The notes under the pieces are model-generated. The model was not told where the DNA came from, ran no database searches, and saw only the letters and a list, made by a program, of their open reading frames with translations. The translations under genes were made by a program, and so were the position numbers. A stretch of DNA of 64,000 nucleotides, taken from Mycobacterium intracellulare ATCC 13950. Its GTDB lineage: Bacteria; Actinomycetota; Actinomycetes; Mycobacteriales; Mycobacteriaceae. The stretch is from positions 4,278,001-4,342,000 of the forward strand of contig NC_016946.1 in the NCBI RefSeq assembly GCF_000277125.1. The letters are read 5' to 3'. This document shows positions 8,920-16,715 of the stretch, piece by piece. Every line of letters starts with the position of its first letter. The first letter of the stretch is position 1.

Positions 8920-9597
8920 TCAGGGAACCTTGACGACGCCGTGCCGCTCGGCGAACGGGGTCATCAGCCGCGCCAGGTCGGCGGCCACGTCGTGGTCGGC
9001 CTCGGGCGGCATCGACACATAGCTCAGCGCCAGCCGCACGATGGCGCGCGCCAGCACACCGGCATCCTCGTCGCTGGTGGCCACCCAGCTGTGCGTGAGC
9101 GCGGTGGTCAGCCGCTCGGAGGCCCGCGTGATGATGGGCGCGCTGCCGGTGGTGATGATCTGCAGCAGGTCCGGCTTGGCGACGCCGGTCAGCAGCGAGA
9201 TCACCAGCGGATCGGCCGACAGCTCGGTGAACAGGTCGCGGAAGCCCTGCAGGAACGCCGCATAGATGTCGCCGACGTGGGCACCCAGCGCGGCGTTGAC
9301 GGCGTCGACCAGGCGATCGGCCAGGCGCAGGCCGTACCCCTGCGCCAGCCCCTGCCGCGAGCCGAACTCGTTGTAGATGGTCTGCCGGCTGATGCCCGCG
9401 GCGCGGGCCACGTCGGACAGGGTGATGGCCGACCAGTCCCGGGTCAGCAGCTCCTCGCGCATCGCGTCGAGCACCGAATCACGCAGCAGGGCGCGCGACG
9501 CCTCGGCGTACGGCATCCGCTTCACAGGCGCGACAATAGTGGCTCGCGAGCCGAAATCGGCTCTTTCGCTACTGGCGGTGGCGGCCGAAGGAATCAC
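8920..9597 (-). CDS. TetR/AcrR-family regulator of the alkane hydroxylase operon
   Basis: A transcriptional repressor with a helix-turn-helix ([22 protein letters not shown]) near the N terminus and a C-terminal ligand-binding domain of TetR_C type ([20 protein letters not shown]). It is the last gene of the alkB-rubA-rubB operon and corresponds to Rv3249c, so autoregulation in response to alkanes or fatty-acid derivatives is likely. I chose the GTG at 9595-9597 because it overlaps the rubB stop as GTGA, matching the coupling of the other genes in this operon; this gives about 225 residues. A GTG at 9523-9525 ([11 protein letters not shown]) would give 201 residues and is also plausible. Confidence 0.85.
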   Translation of the reverse strand: MIPSAATASSERADFGSRATIVAPVKRMPYAEASRALLRDSVLDAMREELLTRDWSAITLSDVARAAGISRQTIYNEFGSRQGLAQGYGLRLADRLVDAVNAALGAHVGDIYAAFLQGFRDLFTELSADPLVISLLTGVAKPDLLQIITTGSAPIITRASERLTTALTHSWVATSDEDAGVLARAIVRLALSYVSMPPEADHDVAADLARLMTPFAERHGVVKVP

Positions 9598-9779
9598 GAA
9601 CGGGCGATCTCCACCATCTCGAAGTCGGTTTTGGCCGCGCCGCAATCCGGGCAGCTCCAGTCCTCCGGGATGTCGACCCACCGGGTTCCGGGCGCGATGC
9701 CGTCCTCCGGCCACCCCTTGGCCTCGTCGTACTCGAATCCGCATTGGACGCAGACGAAAAGCTTGTAGTCCTCGCTCAT
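9594..9779 (-). CDS. rubB: Rubredoxin B
   Basis: A 61-residue rubredoxin, an iron(Cys)4 electron carrier that passes electrons from rubredoxin reductase to the membrane alkane hydroxylase. The two metal-binding knuckles are [10 protein letters not shown] and CPDCGAAK, and the middle has the typical [15 protein letters not shown] stretch. It starts with ATG at 9777-9779, overlapping the rubA stop as ATGA, and its own stop overlaps the start of the TetR gene. The CxxCG form of the first knuckle suggests the AlkG2-type that is active with AlkB, though the sequence alone does not prove it. Confidence 0.95.
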   Translation of the reverse strand: MSEDYKLFVCVQCGFEYDEAKGWPEDGIAPGTRWVDIPEDWSCPDCGAAKTDFEMVEIARS

Positions 9780-9955
9780 CGGTTCACTCCTATCGGGCTA
9801 GTTTCGAAATCGACCTTCTCGCGCACCGCGCAATCGGGGCAGCACCAGTCGTCGGGAATGTCGCTGAAGGGCGTGCCCGGCGGAAAGCCTTCCCGCGGAG
9901 CGCCTTTCGCCTCGTCGTAGATGTAGTCGCAGCCGGGGCAGCGGTAGGCGGTCAT
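9776..9955 (-). CDS. rubA: Rubredoxin A
   Basis: A 59-residue rubredoxin preceding rubB. It reads [15 protein letters not shown], then a [13 protein letters not shown] segment and [11 protein letters not shown], so both CxxC knuckles are present; the first lacks the glycine found in rubB (CPGCD rather than CVQCG). ATG at 9953-9955 overlaps the alkB stop as ATGA, and the TGA at 9776-9778 overlaps the rubB ATG. Two unlike rubredoxins in a row are usual for actinobacterial alkane operons, in which only one may donate directly to AlkB. Corresponds to Rv3251c. Confidence 0.94.
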   Translation of the reverse strand: MTAYRCPGCDYIYDEAKGAPREGFPPGTPFSDIPDDWCCPDCAVREKVDFETSPIGVNR

Positions 9956-11199
9956 GCGCGGGCCTCCTGGGCCCCGTAGCGCGCGAGCAGCTTCTCGCGG
10001 AGCCGCGGCTGGATGTTGACCCGGGTGATGTCACCGTCGTAGTGCGCCAGCACCCGGTGGTCCATGACCTTGCGCCACAGCGGCGGGAAGTACGTGAGCG
10101 AGATCATCGACGCGTACCCGCTGGGCAGGTTGGGCGAGCCGTCCAGGCTGCGCAGCGTCTGGTAGCGCCGCGTCGGGTTGGCGTGGTGATCGCTGTGTCG
10201 CTGCAGGTGATACAGGAACAGGTTGGTCACCACGTGGTCGGAGTTCCAGCTGTGCGCGGGGGTGCACCGCTCGTAGCGGCCGCTCGAATTCTGTTGCCGC
10301 AGAAGGCCGTAGTGCTCGAGGTAGTTGACCGCCTCGAGCAGGCTGAAGCCGAAGACCGCCTGGACGATCACGAACGGGATCAGCGCCGGCCCGAAGACCG
10401 CGATCAGGATCCCCCACAGCACCACCGCCATGGCCCAGGCGTTGAGCACGTCGTTGGACGGGTACGTCAGCGGGTTCCAGGGATTCTTGCCCAGCCGGCG
10501 AATCCGCTGGGCCTCCAGCCGCAGCGACGAGCGCAGGCTCCCGAAGACGCTGCGCGGCAAGAACTCCCAGAAGGTTTCCCCGAAGCGCGACGACGCGGGA
10601 TCCTCCGGGGTGGCGACCCGCACGTGGTGGCCGCGGTTGTGCTCGATGTAGAAGTGGCCGTAGCAGGTCTGCGCCAGCGTGATCTTGGACAGCCAGCGCT
10701 CCAGCGAATCCTTCTTGTGGCCCATCTCGTGGGCGGTGTTGATGCCGACGCCGCCCAGCACCCCGACCGACAGCGCCACGCCGAGCTTGCCCGCCCAGCC
10801 CAGCGGCCCGTCGAAGCCGAGCCAGCTCAGGTTCGACGCGGTGAACAGGTAGGCGCCGAAGACCACGCTGAGGTACTGGAACGGCAGAAACGCGTAGGTG
10901 CAGTAGCGGTAGTACCTGTCGTTCTCGAGGCGCTCCATCACCTCGTCGGGCGGGTTCTGCCCGTCGGGCCCGAAACGCAGGTCCAGGATCGGCAGCAGGA
11001 CGTAGAGCAGGATGGGCCCGATCCACAGCGGCGCCTGCGCGGCGGCGTGCCAGCCGACCCGGTTCAGCGCCCAGACGAGCGGCAGCATCACGAACAACGC
11101 CGTCGGCGCGATCAGCCCCATCAGCCAGAGTCGGCGCTTCTTGTCCCGCCACGCGGGCGCGCCGGCTGGCTGTTCTACCTGCGGTTCGAGTGTGGTCAT
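9952..11199 (-). CDS. alkB: Alkane 1-monooxygenase, membrane di-iron
   Basis: AlkB hydroxylates the terminal carbon of medium and long n-alkanes at the inner membrane, using electrons from rubredoxin. The 415-residue protein has six or so hydrophobic helices (for example LWLMGLIAPTALFVMLPLVW) and the di-iron histidine boxes HEMGHKK, EHNRGHHV and LQRHSDHH, plus the AlkB-type NYLEHYG box. ATG at 11197-11199 is preceded at 8 bases by a perfect AAGGAGG; an in-frame ATG at 11223 would add eight residues but has no such site. It is the first gene of the alkB-rubA-rubB-tetR operon. The region just upstream holds a palindromic candidate operator. Confidence 0.96.
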   Translation of the reverse strand: MTTLEPQVEQPAGAPAWRDKKRRLWLMGLIAPTALFVMLPLVWALNRVGWHAAAQAPLWIGPILLYVLLPILDLRFGPDGQNPPDEVMERLENDRYYRYCTYAFLPFQYLSVVFGAYLFTASNLSWLGFDGPLGWAGKLGVALSVGVLGGVGINTAHEMGHKKDSLERWLSKITLAQTCYGHFYIEHNRGHHVRVATPEDPASSRFGETFWEFLPRSVFGSLRSSLRLEAQRIRRLGKNPWNPLTYPSNDVLNAWAMAVVLWGILIAVFGPALIPFVIVQAVFGFSLLEAVNYLEHYGLLRQQNSSGRYERCTPAHSWNSDHVVTNLFLYHLQRHSDHHANPTRRYQTLRSLDGSPNLPSGYASMISLTYFPPLWRKVMDHRVLAHYDGDITRVNIQPRLREKLLARYGAQEARA

Positions 11200-11250
11200 C
11201 TGCCCAACCTCCTTGTGAGTCACACCACGTTGAGATTGGACAATACCGGC

Positions 11251-11275
11251 GTTTGCGTCTCCTGTCTAGACAAAC
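11251..11275. promoter_or_regulatory. Candidate operator upstream of alkB
   Basis: The perfect 10-base palindrome TGTCTAGACA lies at 11263-11272, within a wider inverted pair GTTTG (11251-11255) and CAAAC (11271-11275). It sits about 50-75 bases upstream of the alkB start, where a repressor would act. The TetR regulator encoded at the end of the operon is the obvious candidate to bind it. Confidence 0.45.
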
Positions 11276-11301
11276 ACCATGATTTTGTAAACCAGCAGCC
11301 G

Positions 11302-12819
11302 CTACGGCACCGGGCTGTTCGGGTCCGCCTCGAGCGAGTCGCTGGGCTCGGGTGCCACCGCCTCCCGCTCGCCCTGCACCGAATGCCGGTATCCGTAGCC
11401 GACGTAGATCGCCGTGCCGACCACCAGCCAGACCCCGAACCGGACCCAGGTGAGCGCGGTGAGGTTGAGCATCAGCCACACGCAGGCCGCGATCGAGGCG
11501 ATCGGAAGCAGCGGCACCCACGGCGCCTTGAAGCCGCGCTCTAAGTCCGGCCGGGTCCGGCGCAGCACGATCACGCCGGCGGAGACCAGGACGAACGCGA
11601 ACAGCGTGCCCACGTTGACCATCTCCTCGAGCTTGGTAATGGGGAACACCGACGCGGTCACGGCCACCACCAGGGCGACCAGCACGGTGATCCGCACCGG
11701 GGTGCCCCGCGAACCGGTCTTGGCCAGCGAGCGCGGCAACAGCCCGTCGCGCGCCATCGCGAACAGCACCCGGCACTGGCCGAGCATCAGCACCATCACC
11801 ACGGTGGTCAGTCCCGCGAGCGCGCCGATCGAGATGATCTTGCTGGCCCAGTGAATGCCGTTCGCGGTGAAGGCGGTCGCCAGGTTGGCCTGCCCGCGGC
11901 CCGGGACCGTCTTGAGCTGCGTGTAGGACACCATGCCCGACAGCACGACCGCGACCGCGACGTAGAGCAGGGTCACGATGCCCAGCGACGCCAGGATCCC
12001 GCGGGGAACGTCGCGCTGCGGATGCTTGGTCTCCTCGGCCATGGTGGCCACGATGTCGAATCCGATGAACGCGAAGAAGACGATGGACGCCCCCGCCAAC
12101 ACGCCGTACCAGCCGTAGTGGCTGCTGTGCGCCCCCGTCAACAACGACAGAACCGATTGGTCGATGCCCTTGGCCTCGCTGCTGGCCTCCGGTTTGGGAA
12201 CGAACGGCGAATAGTTGGCGCGCTTGATGTAGAAGACCCCGACCACCACGACGAACAGCACGACCGACACCTTGATGCCGGTGACCACCGCGGAGAACCT
12301 CGACGACAGCTTGGTGCCCAACGCGATCAGCGTCGCCACCCCCGCGACGATCACCAGCGCGCCCCAGTCGACCTGGGCCGATCCGAATTCGGCTGTGCCA
12401 CCGGCGAACCCGAACACGGTGCCCAGGTAGCTCGACCAGCCCTTGGCCACCACGGCGGCGCCGATCGCCAATTCCAGCAGCAGGTTCCAGCCGATGATCC
12501 AGGCCAAGAACTCCCCGAAGGTCGCATACGAGAAGGTGTAGGCGCTACCGGCCACCGGCAGCGTCGAGGCGAACTCGGCGTAACACAGCGCCGCGAGCGC
12601 GCAGGTGCCCGCCGCGATCACGAACGACAGCCAGATGGACGGCCCGGTGATGTCGCCGGTCGTCGACGCGGTGACCGTGAAGATGCCGGCGCCGATCACC
12701 ACCGCGACGCCGAAGACGACCAGGTCCCACATGGTCAGGTCCTTGCGCAACTTGGTGTCCGGCTCGTCGGTGTCGGCGATCGACTGTTCCACCGACTTCG
12801 TGCGCCACCGATTGGCCAT
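11302..12819 (-). CDS. APC-superfamily cationic amino-acid permease
   Basis: A 505-residue integral membrane transporter of the cationic amino-acid transporter (CAT) type, corresponding to Rv3253c. The N terminus MANRWRTKSVEQSIADT is followed by the conserved LRKDLTMWDLVVFGVAVVIG loop into helix 1, which has the unwound GAGIF substrate motif. About 12-14 hydrophobic segments follow, including FFAFIGFDIVATMAEE and the family signature GTLFAFVLVSAGVIVLRR. Arginine, lysine or ornithine are typical substrates of the family, but specificity cannot be read here. ATG at 12817-12819 follows a purine-rich GGGAAAGGGCGG. It diverges from the monooxygenase gene with a 63-base shared promoter region. Confidence 0.9.
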   Translation of the reverse strand: MANRWRTKSVEQSIADTDEPDTKLRKDLTMWDLVVFGVAVVIGAGIFTVTASTTGDITGPSIWLSFVIAAGTCALAALCYAEFASTLPVAGSAYTFSYATFGEFLAWIIGWNLLLELAIGAAVVAKGWSSYLGTVFGFAGGTAEFGSAQVDWGALVIVAGVATLIALGTKLSSRFSAVVTGIKVSVVLFVVVVGVFYIKRANYSPFVPKPEASSEAKGIDQSVLSLLTGAHSSHYGWYGVLAGASIVFFAFIGFDIVATMAEETKHPQRDVPRGILASLGIVTLLYVAVAVVLSGMVSYTQLKTVPGRGQANLATAFTANGIHWASKIISIGALAGLTTVVMVLMLGQCRVLFAMARDGLLPRSLAKTGSRGTPVRITVLVALVVAVTASVFPITKLEEMVNVGTLFAFVLVSAGVIVLRRTRPDLERGFKAPWVPLLPIASIAACVWLMLNLTALTWVRFGVWLVVGTAIYVGYGYRHSVQGEREAVAPEPSDSLEADPNSPVP

Positions 12820-12882
12820 GCAACCGCCCTTTCCCAACGCTGGGAGCCATTGGTCCGACACAGTACTGGGTACTCCCCCCAG

Positions 12883-14364
12883 ATGCCGGACAGCAAAGCA
12901 GACGCGCGGGACCACGCGCTGGTCATCGGGGGGAGCATCGCCGGGCTGTGCGCCGCGCGGGTGCTGTCGGACGCGTATTCGCGGGTCACCGTCTACGAGC
13001 GCGACGAGTTGCCGGCCTTCCCGGCGAACCGGGCGACGGTCCCCCAGGACCGGCACCTGCACATGTTGATGGCGCGCGGCGCGATCGAATTCGAGAACCT
13101 CTTTCCCGGCCTGCTCGACGACATGGTGGCCGCGGGCGTGCCCAAGCTGAAGAACCGGCCCGACTGCATCCACCTCGGAGCCGCGGGCCACGTCCTGGGC
13201 ACGGGGCAAACCCTGCGCGACGAATTCACCGCCTACGTGCCGAGCCGGCCGCACCTGGAATGGCAGTTGCGCAAACGGGTTCACGACCTCGACAACGTCA
13301 CCATCGTGCGGCGCTCGGTGGCCGAACCGCGGTTCGACCCCGCGCGACAACGGGTGACCGGTGCGCTGGTGGATCCGGCCGATCCCGACGGCGGGGAGCC
13401 GGAATTCGTCGGCGCGGACCTCGTCGTCGACGCGGCGGGGCGGGGCACCCGGCTGCCGGTGTGGTTGGCGCAGTGGGGTTTTGCGCGCCCCGTCGAACAG
13501 GCCGTCGACATCGGCATCAACTACGCCACCCAGCAGTTCCGCATTCCCGACGGGCTGATCGCGGAGAAGGTCGTCGTCGCCGGCGCCTCCCACGACCGGT
13601 CCCTGGGGCTGGGCATGCTGTGCTACGAGGACGGCACCTGGGTCCTGACCACGTTCGGCGTGGCCGACGTCAAACCGCCGAGAACGTTTCCCGAAATGCT
13701 GGGTCTGGCCGGGCAGCTGCTTCCGGGCCGCTTCAGCGTGGCGCTGGCACAGGCCGAGCCGCTAGGCGATCCGGCCTTCCACGCGTTCCCGGCCAGCCGG
13801 TGGCGCCGCTACGACAAACTGGAGCGCTTCCCCGGCGGCATCATCGCCTTCGGCGACGCGGTGGCCAGCTTCAATCCCACCTTCGGCCAGGGCATGACGA
13901 TGACCTCCCTGCAGGCCGGCCATCTGCGCCGCGCGCTGCAAGGCCCCGACGATCAACTCGCCGCGACGCTGCACCGCGCCACCGCCAGGAGCACCTTCCC
14001 AGTGTGGATGATGAACGCCATCGGCGACATCACCTTCCACCACGCCGGCACGAAGGGGCCGATTCCCTGGTGGTGGCGGCCCTCCGGCGCGCTGTTCGAC
14101 CAATTCCTCGGCGCCGCCGAAACCGAACCCGTTCTGGCGGAATGGTTTTTGCGCCGGTTCTCCCTGCTGGACAGCCTCTACATGGTGCCGCCGCCGCGGA
14201 TCATCGGCCGCGCCATCGCGCACAACGCGCGCCTGTGGTTAGGCGAGCGTCGTCAGGCGGTCAGGCAGCGGCGCGTGGCGACCGCAAGCGCGGCGGAGCC
14301 GGGCGAAGCGGGTCGCCGCGCTCGGCACCAGCCGGGCGCTGCGGGTCGCCACCATCAGTCCTAG
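12883..14364 (+). CDS. FAD-dependent monooxygenase-like protein (Rv3254 type) with repeat-derived tail
   Basis: About 493 residues with a Rossmann FAD site near the N terminus (ALVIGGSIAGLCAARVLSD), a DxxxRGxxLPVWLAQWG-like middle segment (VVDAAGRGTRLPVWL) and a second FAD motif (IIAFGDAVASFNPTFGQGMT). This is the geranylgeranyl reductase / PHBH-like fold used by many hydroxylases; the substrate is unknown. ATG at 12883 is chosen from the start of the FAD fold; the longer open frame upstream is antisense to the permease. The last roughly 30 residues (from about VATASAAEPGEAG) are encoded by a palindromic repeat at 14275-14353, so this isolate's protein is longer than its M. tuberculosis counterpart. 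Confidence 0.85.
   Translation: MPDSKADARDHALVIGGSIAGLCAARVLSDAYSRVTVYERDELPAFPANRATVPQDRHLHMLMARGAIEFENLFPGLLDDMVAAGVPKLKNRPDCIHLGAAGHVLGTGQTLRDEFTAYVPSRPHLEWQLRKRVHDLDNVTIVRRSVAEPRFDPARQRVTGALVDPADPDGGEPEFVGADLVVDAAGRGTRLPVWLAQWGFARPVEQAVDIGINYATQQFRIPDGLIAEKVVVAGASHDRSLGLGMLCYEDGTWVLTTFGVADVKPPRTFPEMLGLAGQLLPGRFSVALAQAEPLGDPAFHAFPASRWRRYDKLERFPGGIIAFGDAVASFNPTFGQGMTMTSLQAGHLRRALQGPDDQLAATLHRATARSTFPVWMMNAIGDITFHHAGTKGPIPWWWRPSGALFDQFLGAAETEPVLAEWFLRRFSLLDSLYMVPPPRIIGRAIAHNARLWLGERRQAVRQRRVATASAAEPGEAGRRARHQPGAAGRHHQS
14275..14353. repeat. GTGGCGA-type palindromic repeat, copy 2 (inside 3' end of the monooxygenase gene)
   Basis: Bounded by GTGGCGAC (14275-14282) and GTCGCCAC (14345-14352). 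Its first 46 bases match, with a few changes, the reverse complement of 2327-2371. It supplies the last codons of the monooxygenase gene, including the low-complexity AEPGEAGRRARHQPGAAG tail. Confidence 0.55.
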
Positions 14365-14367
14365 CCG

Positions 14368-15594
14368 CTACAGCCCTACCGTCGCCCTGAACAGCTTGCT
14401 CGGCTCGTGCGCGACCAGCCGGATCGGGGCGTCGTCGGCCGCCACCCACGCGGCCATCCCCCGCTTGAGCGTCAGCGAGCCGGACTTGCCGTGCACCGTC
14501 GTGGAACCCTGGATGCACAACAGGATCTGCGGGCCGTCGTGGCTGCACGTCGCATCCACCTCGTGGCCGACGTACTCGTCTTCGAGGTCCAGCAGCGCGA
14601 CGGCGAACTCGTCGGTCGGCGTCTCATAGATCAGCCCGAAGCCCTCGCGGCGGATGTGCGGCCGCAACTGCTCCTCGGTGGTGGGCGCGAAGTCCAGGAC
14701 CCGCAGCAGCTCGGGCACGTCGACGTGCTTGGGGGTCAGCCCACCCCGTAACACGTTGTCGGAGTTGGCCATCACCTCCACCGCGAAACCCCGCAGGTAG
14801 GTGTGCAGGTTGCCGGCCGACACGAAGATGGCCTCACCCGGGCCCAGGCTGACGCGGTTGAGCAGCAACGCCGCCAGCACGCCGGCGTCGCCGGGATAGC
14901 GCTCGCCGAGCTCGAGCACCGTCTTGGCCTCGGCCGCGAATTCGGTTGCCCCCGAACTGAGGTACGCGATCGCGCCGTCCAGCACGGCGGGCACCAGCAC
15001 GTCGATGTCGGGCTGCGGGGCGGTGATCCACGTGGTGAACAGCGCGCGCAGGCCGTCGGCGTCGGACTGGTCGTTCAGCAGATCGATGAAGGGGTCGAGG
15101 TCGGAGACCGCCAGGGCCCGCAGCAGCTCGACGGTGCGCGACACCTGGCGGAAGCCCGCGAGCGCCTCGAACGGGTGCAGCGCCACCAGCAGCTCCGGCT
15201 TGTGCGAGGTGTCCCGATAGTTGCGCACCGGCGAGGTCAGCGGGATGCCGACCCGCTCCTCGCGCAGGTAGCCCTCGGCCGCCTGCGCGGCGCTCGGGTG
15301 CGCCTGCAGCGACAGCGGCTCGTCGGCGGCCAGCACCTTGACGAGGAACGGCAGCACGTCCCCGAAGCGGGCCCGCGACCCGGGGCCGAGCTGGCCCTCG
15401 GGGTCGGCGTCGAGCGCCTCGAGCAACGTGATCTCACCGTTGTCGGTTTCCAGCCAGGCCGGGTCGCCCGGGTGGGCGCCGAACCAGAGCTCGGCCTCCG
15501 GATGCGCCGCCGGCACCGGACGTTCGGTGAACTCGGCGATCGCGGTACGCGAACCCCACGCGTACGTTCTCAAGGCCCCGCGAAGCAGTTCCAC
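14368..15594 (-). CDS. manA: Mannose-6-phosphate isomerase
   Basis: ManA interconverts fructose 6-phosphate and mannose 6-phosphate in the cytoplasm, feeding GDP-mannose for lipomannan, lipoarabinomannan, PIMs and glycoproteins. The 408-residue protein has the type I zinc isomerase motifs: AELWFGAHPGDPAW, the metal-binding PLSLQAHPS, the HKPELLVAL segment, FVSAGNLHTYLRGFAVEVMA with the catalytic region, and the C-terminal cupin. The start is the GTG at 15592-15594 before ELLRGALRTYAWG, the family start. The frame is open far upstream, but there it runs in the wrong frame of the next gene. The SIS-like gene ends 8 bases upstream, so transcription is shared with it and manB. Confidence 0.95.
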   Translation of the reverse strand: MELLRGALRTYAWGSRTAIAEFTERPVPAAHPEAELWFGAHPGDPAWLETDNGEITLLEALDADPEGQLGPGSRARFGDVLPFLVKVLAADEPLSLQAHPSAAQAAEGYLREERVGIPLTSPVRNYRDTSHKPELLVALHPFEALAGFRQVSRTVELLRALAVSDLDPFIDLLNDQSDADGLRALFTTWITAPQPDIDVLVPAVLDGAIAYLSSGATEFAAEAKTVLELGERYPGDAGVLAALLLNRVSLGPGEAIFVSAGNLHTYLRGFAVEVMANSDNVLRGGLTPKHVDVPELLRVLDFAPTTEEQLRPHIRREGFGLIYETPTDEFAVALLDLEDEYVGHEVDATCSHDGPQILLCIQGSTTVHGKSGSLTLKRGMAAWVAADDAPIRLVAHEPSKLFRATVGL

Positions 15595-15602
15595 TGTTCT
15601 AT

Positions 15603-16715
15603 TTATCCCCGCACCAGTCGCATGTAAACCGCGGCCATCTCCAGCCGGACGGCTAATACTGCCAGCTGCTGCTCGACGCGACCGGGACCCCCCAGCGCAG
15701 GCGAAACACCGGAGCCGGCCGAGCCGCCGGGACCGTCGGGCACATCCTCGGCGGCGAGCAGGTACACGTCGTCGAGCCCGGCCGTCCGGGCGGCCACCAC
15801 GGTCTGCTCGGCCGCCAGGATGATCGCCAGCACCCGCAGCCGCGGCGGCAGCGGCCCGTCGATCTCCTCGTCGTGGAACAGGGCGGCGTCCGGATCGGCG
15901 ATGGCGCCCCCGAAACCGGACGAGGCCGCGGCGCGCAGGGCGACCACCGCGTCCGCCAGCCCGGTGGCCGGGGTGACCTGGTTCGCGATCCGCAGCAGCA
16001 CCGAGCTGCCGTGCCGGGCCAGGGCCAGCGTCGCGGCGCCGTCGCCGGCCAGCGCGATCTGGCGGTCGGCGATGCGCGCGGCCAGCAGCTTCGCCGGATT
16101 GGTGAACAGCTCGCGGGCGGCGCTGTTGCGCAGCGCCTCGGCGTCGAGCTCGTCGGCGAGCAACGCCAGGTCCACGCTGGGCCGTGGGTCGACGGCGTGC
16201 ACCACCGCGAGCCCGGCGGCCAGATACCGGCACAGCCCGAATTCGTCGGGAACCCCCAGCCGGGGCGCCAGCACCGCCGCGTGCCCGGCCGTGGCGTCGC
16301 GCAACGGACCCTCGTAGGGCGCGGCCACCACGACCCGCGCGCCACGGCGCACCCCGGTCGCGGCGGCGGCGACCAGCGCGGGGTCGCCGGGGTCGTCGCC
16401 CGCGACGATCAGCACGTCGAGCGGCCCCACCCACGGGGGCGCCTCGCCGGCCAGCGTGAACGGCTGGGACGCCACCGAATTCAACGTCGCGGCCAGGATC
16501 GCCCCGGCGGTCTCCGCGGTGCCGCGGCCCGACACCCAGATCACGCTGCGCGGACGGTCCTCGGCGCTCAGCGGGTCCAGCGCGCCCTCCTCGACCGCGG
16601 TGGCGATCGCACGCACCTGCGCGCCGGCCGACGACGCCGCCCGCAGCAGGCCGTCGCGGTCGGCGGTCAGCAGGCCGTCGGTGTCTTCGAGATCGATTGC
16701 CTGGGTGGCGTTCAC
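15603..16715 (-). CDS. SIS-like sugar-isomerase-domain protein (Rv3256c type)
   Basis: About 370 residues, always found between manB and manA in mycobacteria. The middle and C-terminal portions resemble the bifunctional phosphoglucose/phosphomannose isomerase C-terminal (SIS) fold: VIWVSGRGTAETAGAI, LDVLIVAGDDPGDPALVAAAATGVRRGARVVVAAP and IDGPLPPRLRVLAIILAAEQTVVAA. Catalytic residues of a true isomerase are not obvious, so a binding or regulatory role in mannose metabolism is possible. Starts at GTG 16713-16715 (NATQAIDLEDTDGLL), whose GTGA overlaps the manB stop. Function is inferred from context only. Confidence 0.82.
   Translation of the reverse strand: MNATQAIDLEDTDGLLTADRDGLLRAASSAGAQVRAIATAVEEGALDPLSAEDRPRSVIWVSGRGTAETAGAILAATLNSVASQPFTLAGEAPPWVGPLDVLIVAGDDPGDPALVAAAATGVRRGARVVVAAPYEGPLRDATAGHAAVLAPRLGVPDEFGLCRYLAAGLAVVHAVDPRPSVDLALLADELDAEALRNSAARELFTNPAKLLAARIADRQIALAGDGAATLALARHGSSVLLRIANQVTPATGLADAVVALRAAASSGFGGAIADPDAALFHDEEIDGPLPPRLRVLAIILAAEQTVVAARTAGLDDVYLLAAEDVPDGPGGSAGSGVSPALGGPGRVEQQLAVLAVRLEMAAVYMRLVRG

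Noticed and set aside
11851..14364. An 837-residue plus-strand open frame covering the permease and monooxygenase
   Set aside because: The first 344 codons are antisense to the permease and have shadow-frame composition; the true gene begins at 12883 where the FAD fold starts.
14368..16434. A 688-residue frame joining manA to an upstream segment
   Set aside because: The upstream part is an out-of-frame reading of the SIS-like gene; the family start of manA is at 15594.
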